Positions 25,676 through 33,772 are shown, numbered from the stretch's first letter. The stretch is 64,000 nt of DNA from Gemmatimonadaceae bacterium (GCA_025929535.1 JAICLZ010000007.1:20374-84373); one strand, 5' to 3'. Notes: a model not told the origin generated them from the letters alone. Numbers and translations: made by a program.

Positions 25676-26602
25676 TCAGCGCGGAAGGTGAAAGAGCCCG
25701 TGCTTTTTCTTCTTCGGCGCGGTGTCGGCCTGCGCGCCCTGCGATGAGGCCCCCTGCGCAGCAGATGCCTGCGACGGTGGCACGTACTTCGTGTAGCCCG
25801 CCGGAATCTCGAACGTCGATGCAGGGATGTCTCCCCTCACCAGGTTGGTGGTGTGCATCGTCGTCGTGCCGTTCACGACCTTTCCTTTCTTGTCTGTATT
25901 CGCGCTGTGGATCACGACGAGCACCGGCACGCCCTTGGGCATCTTCTCGGCGGCTGCCTTCAGCTGGTTCGTGTAGTCCGCATTGTTGAAGAAGTTGGTC
26001 GACGCGCTCCACCCTGAAGACATGTAGGGATTGACCAGATCGGCGAATTGCGGCGCGTAGTAGTAGTCGCCGCTCGCATTGACGTCGCCTTCCTGGTGAA
26101 TGAAGGCCATGGACATCTTCATGTGGTACGTCTGATTGAGATGGTAGTGCGCCGTCTTGTAGCTGTCGATCGTCGTATCCGGCTGCACGCGGCCCGCATC
26201 GATGTGCACGTTCGTCATCTCGAACTTGACCAGGTTCGTCAGCGCGCTCGTCATCTGCATCAGCTGGTCCTGACTCATCTCGGAGTACTGCTTCTGCCTC
26301 GTGTCCACGAGAATGAACTGCTTCGTGTCCCCCTTGAGCAGAATGTAGGCGCCATCCGCGAAGGGGCCGCCCTGCGCCTTCATCTGGGGCACGTTCACGT
26401 TCGTGAACTCGATGCGCGCATTGCCGCCGGCGACGTAGCCCTTGCCGACCATCTGCATGTCCTTCCCTTTGCCCGCGTCGTTCGAGGTGACCATCGAGAA
26501 GTCGTACGAGATCCCCTTCGTCGCGCTCGGCGTGGCGGCCACGAACAGGGCGAGCGCGGGGATTCCGGCAGCGAGACGCCACCGCGAGGCTGACTGCGAC
26601 AC
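25676..26602 (-). CDS. secreted hypothetical protein (DUF4412-like)
   Basis: No firm family can be named. The GTG at 26602 is preferred because a GGAG box lies eight bases upstream; it gives 308 residues with a signal peptide (WRLAAGIPALALFVAATPSA). A TTG at 26632 would extend it by ten residues without an RBS. The mature part looks beta-rich, with ISYDFSMVTSNDAG and GNARIEFTNVNVP, then KQFILVDTRQKQYSEM, resembling DUF4412-type periplasmic beta proteins. The C-terminus is Gln/Ala-rich and ends in a Lys cluster. No enzymatic motif is seen. Confidence 0.55.
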   Translation of the reverse strand: MSQSASRWRLAAGIPALALFVAATPSATKGISYDFSMVTSNDAGKGKDMQMVGKGYVAGGNARIEFTNVNVPQMKAQGGPFADGAYILLKGDTKQFILVDTRQKQYSEMSQDQLMQMTSALTNLVKFEMTNVHIDAGRVQPDTTIDSYKTAHYHLNQTYHMKMSMAFIHQEGDVNASGDYYYAPQFADLVNPYMSSGWSASTNFFNNADYTNQLKAAAEKMPKGVPVLVVIHSANTDKKGKVVNGTTTMHTTNLVRGDIPASTFEIPAGYTKYVPPSQASAAQGASSQGAQADTAPKKKKHGLFHLPR

Positions 26603-26699
26603 CAGGATTCTCCGAGGAGTAGGTGGCGCCAAGGTAAGACCGGCAGAGCCCGGATGCCAGCAGTGCGACGAATTCTTACAGCTGACGAGCTGCGAGCCT

Positions 26700-28427
26700 C
26701 TACTTCGTGGCTGTCTCCTCCCGCTGATACACCACCCGGCCGCCCACGATCGTCATCACGATGTGCGCATCGCGAATCTGTTCGGGCGGGATGCGTGTGA
26801 GGTCGCGGTCGATGAGCACGAAATCGGCGAGCTTGTTCGGCTCGAGCGTTCCCTTGATGTTCTCCTCGAACGACGCGTAGGCGCTCCCGCTGGTGTAGGC
26901 GCGAAGCGCGTCCTCCACGGCGATCTTCTGCTCCGGGATCCATCCGCCCGGATGCTTCCCGTCGAGCGTCTCGCGCGTGACGGCGCCGTAGATCCCCTCG
27001 ATCGGCGTTGGTGGCGCGACCGACCAGTCGCTGCCGAACGCGAGGCGCGCGCCGGCGTCCAGCACCGACTTGAATGCGTACGTCGTCTTCGAGCGCTCGT
27101 GGCCGATGATCGCCTCCGCCCAGCGGCCGTCGTCCATCTCGTGATACGGCTGCATGCTCGCGATCACGTGGAGCGTGCCGAAGCGCGGGATGTCGGAGGG
27201 CGCGATGTGCTGCGCGTGCTCGATGCGGAAGCGGCGATCCTTCGGCCCGTTCTCCTTTTCGACGCGCGCGTAGTTGTCGAGCTGCACGCGAATGGCGCGA
27301 TCGCCGATCGCGTGTACCATCACCTGCAGCCCGGCCTTGTCCGCGCCCAGGGTGCGCGCGTACAGGCTCTCCGGCGGCGTGACGAAGAGGCCGGAATCCT
27401 TTGGCGAATCATCGAATGGCCGGAGCATCGCTGCCGTGTGCGAGCCGAGCGAGCCGTCCACGAAGCCTTTGAGCCCGCCGATGCGCACCCACTCGTCACC
27501 GTGGCCGCGCGCGGCAACCGTATCGCGAAGCTGTTCCCACGTGGCGAGCGGGACCACGGCGTACATGCGCGTGATCATGCGGCCGGCCTTGTGCGCGCGC
27601 TCGAAAATGGCGAGATCGTCCCACGAGCCGCCCATGTTCTGCGCCGACGTCACGCCGCGCTCGGCGAGAAAGTGCATGGCCGCGTCGAAGGCGCGATCGG
27701 CGACTTCCGGGGGCGGAGTGGGCATCGAGTCGTCGACGAGCCCCTGCGCGTTGTCCTTGAGCAGCCCGGTGGGCTCTCCGGAGGCATCGCGCACGATGAG
27801 CCCTCCCTCCACGTCCGGTGTGGCCTTCGTGACGTGCGCAGCGGCGAGCGCGGCGCTGTTGGCGAGACTCATGTGGCCATCGAGGCGCGCCACCCAGACG
27901 GGATTGTCCGGCGTGACGGAGTCGATCCACTGGCGCGCGGGAAGCTCGCCGCCCCAGCGCGTGTGGTCCCAGTCGCCGTCGGTGATCCAGGCACCCTTGG
28001 GGATCGTTTTCGCGTACGCCTTGATGCGCGCGATGAACTCCGCCGGGGTGGACGCGTCGCGCAGCTTCACGCTCGAAAGCCCGCGCCCGGCGCTGATGAT
28101 GTGGACGTGGGCGTCGTTGAACCCCGGCACGAGCATCTGCCCGTGCGCGTCGACGACCTTGGCGCCGGCGCCCGTGATCTTCCGGATCTCGGCGCTCGAG
28201 CCCACGGCCGCGATCCGGTCGCCGCGCACGGCGATCGCCTCGGCCCACGGGCGCTTCGGATTTCCGGTCCAGATGCGCGCGTTGACGACGGCGAGCGAGA
28301 CGGGTGTGCTCTGCGCGTCGGCGGGCGCGGCGAGACTGAACGCGGACATCATTGCAAGGGCCGTGGTGAGAATCGAAGTGCGAAAGCTGCGGGGGAGAAC
28401 GCGGATGAGGCGCGGGGCGTTCATCAT
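26700..28427 (-). CDS. secreted amidohydrolase (YtcJ-like, amidohydrolase 3 family)
   Basis: The protein is 575 residues with a signal peptide (about 1-38, ending AAPADAQ). It starts like other metal-dependent amidohydrolases: VVNARIWTGNPKRPWAEAIAVRG, split by the usual strand turn. Metal ligands are visible in PGFNDAHVHI (HxH), VMVHAIGDRAI and RIEHAQHI (two His), and FGSDWSVAPP (Asp). YtcJ-type enzymes hydrolyse amide or related bonds; the substrate is unknown. The upstream small gene's TAG is directly adjacent to this ATG, so the two are one unit; a second ATG at 28424 is equally possible. Confidence 0.88.
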   Translation of the reverse strand: MMNAPRLIRVLPRSFRTSILTTALAMMSAFSLAAPADAQSTPVSLAVVNARIWTGNPKRPWAEAIAVRGDRIAAVGSSAEIRKITGAGAKVVDAHGQMLVPGFNDAHVHIISAGRGLSSVKLRDASTPAEFIARIKAYAKTIPKGAWITDGDWDHTRWGGELPARQWIDSVTPDNPVWVARLDGHMSLANSAALAAAHVTKATPDVEGGLIVRDASGEPTGLLKDNAQGLVDDSMPTPPPEVADRAFDAAMHFLAERGVTSAQNMGGSWDDLAIFERAHKAGRMITRMYAVVPLATWEQLRDTVAARGHGDEWVRIGGLKGFVDGSLGSHTAAMLRPFDDSPKDSGLFVTPPESLYARTLGADKAGLQVMVHAIGDRAIRVQLDNYARVEKENGPKDRRFRIEHAQHIAPSDIPRFGTLHVIASMQPYHEMDDGRWAEAIIGHERSKTTYAFKSVLDAGARLAFGSDWSVAPPTPIEGIYGAVTRETLDGKHPGGWIPEQKIAVEDALRAYTSGSAYASFEENIKGTLEPNKLADFVLIDRDLTRIPPEQIRDAHIVMTIVGGRVVYQREETATK

Positions 28428-28748
28428 CTAGCGACGCTCCATCGCGTCGCGGATGTCGAGAAGGATCTCGAAGTAGAGCTGCTCGCGGCGATACGCAAAA
28501 TCGAGCGTGGCCATCTGCGAGCTGTCGTTCGTCGCTTTCGCGCGCTCGAAGCTCTCGCGGTACATCTCGTCCAGGTTGTTGAGGATGCGTTCGCGGCTGC
28601 GCGACATGGGAATCTTCTCGAGGGCTCGCAGGGTGAGCCGTGGCGGGTCATCGTTCGGGGTGGCGTTGAGCGCGGCTTCGCCCTGTTCGAGGAAGTAGCG
28701 CTTCGCCGCTCCCATCAGCGCACGGCGTGGATTGACAGGATCAGGCAT
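28428..28748 (-). CDS. small hypothetical helical protein
   Basis: I do not recognise this 106-residue protein. From the ATG at 28748 it reads MPDPVNPRRALMGAAKRYF and is largely helical, charged and without a signal peptide or membrane segment. Its C-terminal half is dominated by acidic/basic heptad-like helices (LEKIPMSRSRERILNNLDEM, then LYFEILLDIRDAMERR). The stop is flush against the amidohydrolase start. Its ATG overlaps the ATG of the divergent HNH gene in a CATG. Confidence 0.55.
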   Translation of the reverse strand: MPDPVNPRRALMGAAKRYFLEQGEAALNATPNDDPPRLTLRALEKIPMSRSRERILNNLDEMYRESFERAKATNDSSQMATLDFAYRREQLYFEILLDIRDAMERR

Positions 28749-29073
28749 GACACGAGACCAGCTGTTCGCTCGCGACAACTATCGATGCGTCTACTGTGGG
28801 GAGATCTTTCCCGCGGAGGAGCTGACGGTGGATCACGTGCAGCCTCGTGTGCGTGGAGGAGACCGGTCCGGTGGGAACTTAGTGACGGCGTGCAGGGGCT
28901 GCAACACGCTCAAGGGGCATCGCAGGCTCGCGGAATTCCTCTCCGCGGAGCCCGTTGCACGCACACACTTCTTCGCGCTCGCGACGGCCGTGTGGCCCCG
29001 GCATCTGCGGGCGGTGGAGGAGCAGCTTGCGCGCAGGGACACGAAACGCGCGCAGCGCGAGCGTGCGCGCTGA
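28747..29073 (+). CDS. HNH endonuclease domain protein
   Basis: This 108-residue protein has a complete HNH zinc-finger nuclease core: RCVYCGEIFP (first CxxC), LTVDHVQPRVRGG (catalytic His), GNLVTACRGCNTLKG (Asn and second CxxC). A basic, Arg-rich C-terminal helix follows. Stand-alone proteins of this size are common in free-living bacteria and usually of unknown target; nothing here (no methylase, phage or intron gene) suggests a restriction or mobile system. The RBS AGGATCAGG lies just upstream of the ATG at 28747. Confidence 0.85.
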   Translation: MTRDQLFARDNYRCVYCGEIFPAEELTVDHVQPRVRGGDRSGGNLVTACRGCNTLKGHRRLAEFLSAEPVARTHFFALATAVWPRHLRAVEEQLARRDTKRAQRERAR

Positions 29074-29095
29074 CGCTCGGGCTACGATCCCGAGT

Positions 29096-29449
29096 CTACC
29101 GCGGTCGCTCGCGTGAGGAGTCCTGCGAGAGGGCGCGGAACCGCTCCGACATTTTGTTCAGGCGCTCCGCGTATTGCCGCGGTGTTTCGTCCGCCGCGCG
29201 CGGCGGCACCACCTGGCGGCACAGCTCATCCGCATGGCCGGTGAGCGGGACCTGCCCCGCGAGCATCTCAGCGGCGCGGCGGAAGCCCTCCACCGCGCTC
29301 TGCATCAACGTGAGCTCGGCGCCCGACTCGGATCCGGTGACGTCTACCCCGTGCTGCTCGAGCGAGCGAATCATCGCCTCTGCCTGTGTGTTGAATTCCG
29401 AACGTTCACCTTCCCGCCTTCCCTCGTCGTGCCAGTCTGCTCTCATCAT
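29096..29449 (-). CDS. small hypothetical protein
   Basis: I do not recognise this protein. The ATG at 29449 gives 117 residues; a longer frame to 29503 would overlap the upstream ferredoxin gene by 38 bp and is less likely. It is soluble, acidic/basic mixed and mostly helical (AEAMIRSLEQHGVDVTGS and RQYAERLNKMSERFRAL). It follows the 2Fe-2S ferredoxin gene by 16 bp on the same strand, suggesting co-transcription but no defined role. Confidence 0.5.
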   Translation of the reverse strand: MMRADWHDEGRREGERSEFNTQAEAMIRSLEQHGVDVTGSESGAELTLMQSAVEGFRRAAEMLAGQVPLTGHADELCRQVVPPRAADETPRQYAERLNKMSERFRALSQDSSRERPR

Positions 29450-29465
29450 GCTGCACAGCTCTGCT

Positions 29466-29786
29466 TCATTTGGGTAGCTTGTTGTCGCCCGGTGGGGCGA
29501 CATAGTGATACTGCTCGACCGTTCGCCCGCCGATGAGGTGCTCGTGCAGAATCTGTTCGGCTCCGGTCACATCGACGTGCGCGTACCATATGGCTTCGGG
29601 GTACACGGCAACCATCGGCCCGTTGCCGCACTGTCCCATGCATCCCGCGTGATTGACTCGAACGATACCCTGCAGCCCGGCTGCAGCGGCGCCCTTCTTG
29701 AGTGCGGCAAATACCAGATCGCTTCCCTGTTCCGGACACGTTCCGCCCGACGTACACACGAACACATGATGCTTATACTGTCCCAT
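29466..29786 (-). CDS. thioredoxin-like [2Fe-2S] ferredoxin
   Basis: The ATG at 29786 gives 106 residues starting MGQYKHHVFVCTSGG. Four Cys sit in the pattern of thioredoxin-fold 2Fe-2S ferredoxins: VCTSGGTCPEQG (two) and HAGCMGQCGNGP (two). The segment VAVYPEAIWYAHVD is the following strand. Such proteins carry electrons or sense iron in the cytoplasm; a partner enzyme is not encoded beside it. In-frame extension to 29861 is possible but unsupported by homology-like sequence. Confidence 0.85.
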   Translation of the reverse strand: MGQYKHHVFVCTSGGTCPEQGSDLVFAALKKGAAAAGLQGIVRVNHAGCMGQCGNGPMVAVYPEAIWYAHVDVTGAEQILHEHLIGGRTVEQYHYVAPPGDNKLPK

Positions 29787-29893
29787 GCGGGAAAGGTAGT
29801 GGCCAACGCTCATTGAATGGACGAAATCCTCCTTGACACACACATTGGTGATGAAGCGCACAGCTGAAGCGAGCCAATCAGCGGGGGAGACAC

Positions 29894-30397
29894 ATGGCTG
29901 AGCCCTGGCTGCGCGGACCGATCGCCGGCATGCCGGCCATGGTGATGCCCGCGGCGCACGCCCTCATGCAGGCGGCCGAGGACATTCCCAGGGCCGCCGA
30001 CGGACTCACCACGGCGCAGCTCTGGGCACTGCCTGGTGGCGCCGCCGCAGTGGGCTTTCATCTTCGTCATCTTGCCGGCAGCATCGATCGGCTGTTGACG
30101 TACGTGCGCGGCGAGATGCTCACCGACGAGCAGATGACGCAGCTCGACGCCGAGATTTCTGACGATGGCCGGAGCGCCGACGAGCTCGCGCGCGATGCGC
30201 TCGCGGCGATCGAGCGCGCGATACACGCGATGCGCGAGACGCCGCCGGGGATCTATCTCGAGGCCCGCGGCGTGGGACGGCGACGGCTCCCGAGCACGGT
30301 GCTCGGACTCCTCGTGCACATCGCCGAGCACACGCAGCGGCACGTGGGAGCGATCATCGCCACGGCCAAGGTGGTCAGAGTCATGTCAAAAGCCTGA
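29894..30397 (+). CDS. DinB family protein
   Basis: This 167-residue protein has the four-helix-bundle DinB/YfiT look. His residues likely to bind the metal occur in VGFHLRHLAGSIDRLL (about 55-58) and LLVHIAEHTQRHVGA (near residue 145). Family members are metal-dependent, often thiol-S-transferase-like, and mostly uncharacterised. Its stop codon falls in the loop of a small hairpin (30390-30404) that also overlaps the -35 box of the downstream sulfur operon. Confidence 0.82.
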   Translation: MAEPWLRGPIAGMPAMVMPAAHALMQAAEDIPRAADGLTTAQLWALPGGAAAVGFHLRHLAGSIDRLLTYVRGEMLTDEQMTQLDAEISDDGRSADELARDALAAIERAIHAMRETPPGIYLEARGVGRRRLPSTVLGLLVHIAEHTQRHVGAIIATAKVVRVMSKA

Positions 30398-30402
30398 TCG
30401 GC

Positions 30403-30431
30403 TTGACAGCGCCCGCAATTCGTCCTAGTTC
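30403..30431 (+). promoter_or_regulatory. candidate promoter of the sulfur operon
   Basis: A consensus -35 TTGACA (30403-30408) is followed after exactly 17 bp by TAGTTC (30426-30431), a weak -10. A start about seven bases on would fall at or beside the ATG at 30439, making the short Cys-containing ORF leaderless. The hairpin AAGCC/GGCTT at 30390-30404 overlaps the -35. The -10 is poor, so this is tentative. Confidence 0.45.
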
Positions 30432-30438
30432 TTCGCCC

Positions 30439-30513
30439 ATGAGCATTGCCCGGATGCGCCCATGTTGTCCTCATCCCGCCGACCGGCCGGGGGAGCGTGC
30501 GCGTCTCGTGTGA
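30439..30513 (+). CDS. putative Cys-rich leader peptide (attenuator ORF)
   Basis: A 24-codon ORF starts at ATG 30439 and ends at TGA 30511-30513. An internal in-frame ATG at 30454 gives 19 residues, MRPCCPHPADRPGERARLV. Codons 9 and 10 (30463-30468) are both TGT. It lies between a promoter-like sequence and a terminator-like hairpin, upstream of a sulfurtransferase-OsmC-cysteine synthase operon. Leaderless short ORFs with consecutive Cys codons act as cysteine-responsive attenuators of sulfur genes in mycobacteria, including upstream of a CysA2-type sulfurtransferase. The assignment here is by analogy. Confidence 0.6.
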   Translation: MSIARMRPCCPHPADRPGERARLV

Positions 30514-30543
30514 TCTCTTCGCACGATTGCGATTGACACCCTC

Positions 30544-30574
30544 ACGGCCGCCGATTGGCGGCCGTCGTCTTTTG
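30544..30574 (+). terminator. terminator-like hairpin in the sulfur operon leader (attenuator)
   Basis: ACGGCCGCC (30544-30552) and GGCGGCCGT (30557-30565) form a perfect 9-bp stem with a GATT loop, followed three bases later by a T-run (TCTTTT). It is downstream of the Cys ORF and 77 bp upstream of the sulfurtransferase ATG. CGGCCG at 30484-30489, just past the Cys codons, can pair with the same motif in the left arm (30545-30550), giving a possible antiterminator. Confidence 0.65.
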
Positions 30575-30650
30575 TGCTTTGCACTCGTGCGAAACCGCGG
30601 CGAGCGCTCGGGCGTTCAACAGTGCGTACACCCAGAACAGGGAGAAAGAC

Positions 30651-31538
30651 ATGGCCACGACTATCGCAGCAGACACCGACAAGGCAATCGCCGGCAAGGG
30701 ATACGTACATCCCGAGGTGCTGGTCTCCACCGAGTGGCTGGCGCAGAACCTCGACAACCCGAAGGTTCGCATCATCGAGAGCGACGAGGACGTGCTTCTC
30801 TACGACCTGGGCCACATCAGGAACGCGCAGAAGGTCGACTGGCATCTGGACCTGAACGACGATGTGATGCGCGACTACGTGAGCCCCGAGCAGTTCGAGA
30901 AGCTGCTTCGCTCGAAAGGCATAGACGAGTCGATGACGGTCGTGTTCTACGGGGACAAGAACAACTGGTGGGCGACGTACGCCTTCTGGGTGTTCAAGCT
31001 CTTCGGCTTCGAGAACGCGCGCGTGCTCGACGGCGGCCGGATCAAGTGGGAACAGGAAGGTGGCCCGTTCGTCACGGAGGTTCCCAGGTTCCCACCCACG
31101 AGCTACAAGGCGCCCAAGCGCAACGACGCGAAGATCCGCGCGTTTCGCGAGGAGGCGCTCGCGCAGTCGAACGCGAAGAAGCCGCTCGTCGATGTCCGCT
31201 CGCCGGACGAATTCTCCGGCAAGAAGACGCACATGCCCGAGTATCCGCAGGAAGGCGTGCTGCGCGGAGGGCACATCCCGGGCGCGAAGAACGTTCCGTG
31301 GGGACGTGCGGCGAACACCGACGGCACGTTCAAGAGCGCCGATGAGCTGCGTGCGATCTACGAAAAGGAGATCGGCCTGAAGAGGGACGATGACGTGATT
31401 GCGTACTGCCGCATCGGCGAGCGCTCGTCGCACAGCTGGTTCGCGCTCACCTACCTCCTGGGCTATCCCAGGGTTCGGAACTACGACGGGAGCTGGACGG
31501 AGTGGGGAAATTCGGTGCGTCTCCCCATCGAGAAATGA
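30651..31538 (+). CDS. thiosulfate sulfurtransferase (rhodanese, CysA2/SseA-like)
   Basis: The ATG at 30651 has a GGGAG box at a good distance and gives 295 residues. Two rhodanese domains are present. The first (about 15-135) is catalytically silent: [18 protein letters not shown] has the fold but no active Cys. The second carries Cys253 in [14 protein letters not shown], the CRIGER loop typical of the actinobacterial CysA2-type enzymes. It transfers sulfane sulfur from thiosulfate or a similar donor to an acceptor in the cytoplasm. It heads an operon with OsmC (4-bp overlap) and cysteine synthase, indicating a role in sulfur assimilation. Confidence 0.92.
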   Translation: MATTIAADTDKAIAGKGYVHPEVLVSTEWLAQNLDNPKVRIIESDEDVLLYDLGHIRNAQKVDWHLDLNDDVMRDYVSPEQFEKLLRSKGIDESMTVVFYGDKNNWWATYAFWVFKLFGFENARVLDGGRIKWEQEGGPFVTEVPRFPPTSYKAPKRNDAKIRAFREEALAQSNAKKPLVDVRSPDEFSGKKTHMPEYPQEGVLRGGHIPGAKNVPWGRAANTDGTFKSADELRAIYEKEIGLKRDDDVIAYCRIGERSSHSWFALTYLLGYPRVRNYDGSWTEWGNSVRLPIEK

Positions 31539-31969
31539 GCGACGCGCCACCGATGGGAGTGAAGCCGCCGCAGCGTATCGTTGCGGTGTGGAAGGGTGGG
31601 GAGGAGTTCGACACGAGCAAGCCGGGCGGCCCCGTGGCCCGCATCGACGGGCACGGGGTGAGCGGGCAAGGTCCGGTGGACACGCTGCTCAGCGCGCTCG
31701 GAACCTGCTCCGCAATGGACGTGGTGGGAATCCTGAAGAAGCAGCGCACGCCGGCATCGTCGCTCGAGGTCGAGGTGATCGGCACGCGCGAGGACTCGAG
31801 TCCGCGCCGGCTGAAGCACGCGCTCCTGCGTTTTCGGATCGCCGGCGCCGGGATCGAGCGGGAGCAGGCGCTCAAGGCGATCCAGCTGTCCGTGACGAAG
31901 TACTGCTCGGTGCGCGATTCGCTCGACCCGCGGATCCCGGTCGAGTGGGAGCTCGAGTTGTCGACGTAG
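31535..31969 (+). CDS. OsmC family peroxiredoxin-like protein
   Basis: The ATG overlaps the sulfurtransferase stop (ATGA), giving 144 residues. The two redox Cys of OsmC/Ohr-type proteins are present: Cys58 in [13 protein letters not shown] and Cys124 in [11 protein letters not shown]. Such proteins reduce organic hydroperoxides or handle persulfides/thiols; substrate is not determinable. Its place between a sulfurtransferase and cysteine synthase makes a role in thiol or persulfide handling attractive, though this is inference. Confidence 0.88.
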   Translation: MSDAPPMGVKPPQRIVAVWKGGEEFDTSKPGGPVARIDGHGVSGQGPVDTLLSALGTCSAMDVVGILKKQRTPASSLEVEVIGTREDSSPRRLKHALLRFRIAGAGIEREQALKAIQLSVTKYCSVRDSLDPRIPVEWELELST

Positions 31970-31976
31970 GAGCGAC

Positions 31977-32882
31977 GTGATCGATGCAGCGATAGGACAC
32001 ACTCCGCTCGTCCGGCTCGAGAAGGTGGTCGAGCCCGGGATGGCGGAGGTGTGGATGAAGATGGAAGGAATGAATCCGGGCGGGTCGATCAAGGACCGCA
32101 CGGCGCTCGGGATGATCACGGACGCCGAGCAGCGGGGCGTGCTCCGTCCGGGCGGAACGATCGTCGAGCCGACGTCGGGCAACACCGGCATCGGGCTGGC
32201 GCAGGTGGCCGCTGCACGCGGATACAGGCTCATTCTGTGTCTGCCGTCGCAGATGAGCGAGGAGCGCAAGCGCACGCTGATCGCGTACGGCGCGCAGCTC
32301 GTGCTCACGGATCCCGAGCGCCGCATGCTCGCGGCGATCGAGGAGGCGGAGCGCATTCGCGACAGAACGGGCGCGTGGATGCCGAACCAGTTCTCGAATC
32401 CGGCGAATCCGGCGATTCACTATCGGCTCACCGGCCCCGAGCTGTGGGAGCAGATGGAAGGGCGCATCGATGCATTCGTGTACGGCTCGGGCACGGGCGG
32501 CACGATCAGCGGCGTGGGCCGATACATCAAGGAACGCTCGCCCGGCACGGCGGTGATCTCGGTAGAGCCCGCGCGATCTCCGGTGCTGAGCGGCGGCGAG
32601 CGCGGCACGCACAAATTTCAGGGAATGGGGCCCGGTTTCGTGCCGGACAACTTCGACTGGTCCGTAGTGGATCGCGTCGAGACCGCGTGGGAAGAAGACG
32701 CCTTCCCGCTCGCACGCCGGCTCGCGAGCGAAGAGGGGCTGTTCGTGGGCATGTCCACCGGGGCGATCGTGTGGGTGGCGCTGAAGATCGCGCGCGAGCT
32801 CGGCGCCGGAAAGCGCGTCGCGTGCATCTCACCCGATTCCGGCGCGCGCTATCTGACTACGGCGCTCTTCGCGACGGACTGA
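31977..32882 (+). CDS. cysteine synthase (CysK/CysM family)
   Basis: This 301-residue PLP enzyme starts at a GTG with GGAG upstream, 7 bp after osmC. The PLP Lys lies in NPGGSIKDRTA (about 39), the substrate loop is PTSGNTGIGLA, and the phosphate-binding glycine loop is GSGTGGTISGVG. It condenses O-acetylserine (or O-phosphoserine) with sulfide or another sulfur donor to form cysteine. Linkage to a rhodanese and an upstream Cys-codon leader supports a biosynthetic rather than catabolic role. The exact sulfur donor cannot be told from sequence; no CysO/MoaD-like carrier is adjacent. Confidence 0.9.
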   Translation: MIDAAIGHTPLVRLEKVVEPGMAEVWMKMEGMNPGGSIKDRTALGMITDAEQRGVLRPGGTIVEPTSGNTGIGLAQVAAARGYRLILCLPSQMSEERKRTLIAYGAQLVLTDPERRMLAAIEEAERIRDRTGAWMPNQFSNPANPAIHYRLTGPELWEQMEGRIDAFVYGSGTGGTISGVGRYIKERSPGTAVISVEPARSPVLSGGERGTHKFQGMGPGFVPDNFDWSVVDRVETAWEEDAFPLARRLASEEGLFVGMSTGAIVWVALKIARELGAGKRVACISPDSGARYLTTALFATD

Positions 32883-32908
32883 CCGCGCGCGCAAGCGCGC
32901 CCGCGCGG
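32883..32908. terminator. GC-rich hairpin between convergent genes
   Basis: CCGCGCG (32883-32889) and CGCGCGG (32902-32908) form a 7-bp stem in the 28-bp gap between the cysteine synthase and PPK2 stop codons. It could end transcription from either side, but no T-run flanks it, so confidence is modest. Confidence 0.4.
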
Positions 32909-32910
32909 AA

Positions 32911-33732
32911 TCAGCGCAGCTCGGAGAGCAGCTTCAACGCCGCGGGATCGGCCTTCGGATACTTCGGGTCCATCTCGTCGAGCGTCGCGACGATCTTCTC
33001 CAGCACGAGATAGTCACGCGCGTGCTTGCGATTCGCGGGCACGAGAAACCACGGTGCGTGCTTCGTGCTGCACTTCCGGAAGACATCCACATAGGCCCTG
33101 GTGTACTCGTCCCACAGCTTGCGCTCATCGAGATCGCCGGCCTGAAATTTCCAGTTCTTCGACGGATCGGTGAGCCGCTCGGCGAGGCGCACGCGCTGCT
33201 CCTCCTTCGAGATGTGGAGGAAGAACTTGAGAATCGTGGCGCCGTTTTCGGTGAGCATGCGCTCGAAGTGGTTGATCTGATCGTAGCGCTCCTTCCAGAT
33301 CTTCTTCGGCACGAGCTGGTGCACACGAACGGCGAGCACGTCTTCGTAGTGCGAGCGATTGAAGATGCCGATCATCCCGTACGCCGGAATGGCCGCATGC
33401 ACGCGCCAGAGATAGTCGTGCGCGAGCTCGATGCGCGACGGCGCCTTGAACCCCGTGACGGTGCATCCCTGCGGGTTCACCGAGCTGAAGACTCGCCGGA
33501 TGGTGCCGTCCTTCCCCCCCGCGTCTCGCGCCTGCAGCACCACGAGCAGCGCCCGCTTCGACTCGGCGTAGAGCGCGTGCTGCAGCTCGTCGAGCCGTGC
33601 GCGGAGCTTGTCCATTTTTTTATCGAGGACTTCGTCGTCGGCGTCGAGGGAGCGCGGAGGGAGCGCAGCCTTCGCGCCGAGCGAGATTTTCTCGTGATCG
33701 TGGAGCGGGGTGAGCTTCATTGCGGAGGGCAT
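32911..33732 (-). CDS. polyphosphate kinase 2 family protein
   Basis: This 273-residue protein matches single-domain PPK2. Walker A is VLQARDAGGKDGTIR (about 66-80), followed by FSSVNPQGCTVTGFKAPS (conserved in the family), the Arg-rich GIFNRSHYEDVL and the lid-like DPSKNWKFQ. PPK2 enzymes phosphorylate nucleoside mono- or diphosphates with polyphosphate, or the reverse. Substrate class (I, II or III) cannot be assigned. Either Met1 (33732) or Met5 (33720) could be the start. The gene is divergent from the GntR regulator across a 150-bp gap that holds an inverted repeat. Confidence 0.92.
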   Translation of the reverse strand: MPSAMKLTPLHDHEKISLGAKAALPPRSLDADDEVLDKKMDKLRARLDELQHALYAESKRALLVVLQARDAGGKDGTIRRVFSSVNPQGCTVTGFKAPSRIELAHDYLWRVHAAIPAYGMIGIFNRSHYEDVLAVRVHQLVPKKIWKERYDQINHFERMLTENGATILKFFLHISKEEQRVRLAERLTDPSKNWKFQAGDLDERKLWDEYTRAYVDVFRKCSTKHAPWFLVPANRKHARDYLVLEKIVATLDEMDPKYPKADPAALKLLSELR

Positions 33733-33772
33733 TCGGAAAGCTTTGGGTGAGCACAGACGCGGTCAACGTTCA

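Noticed and set aside
28747..29073. The HNH gene as part of a restriction or homing system
   Set aside because: No methylase, intron, phage or toxin gene lies nearby, and the neighbours are housekeeping or secreted enzymes.
26442..29477. A 1011-codon open frame on the plus strand
   Set aside because: It is antisense to the amidohydrolase and neighbours, has no domain-like sequence, and arises because high-GC codon use leaves the opposite strand free of stops.
30433..30650. A SAM or other known riboswitch in the sulfur operon leader
   Set aside because: I could not match SAM or SAH riboswitch core motifs. The short ORF with tandem Cys codons and terminator explains the region better. An Infernal search would settle it.
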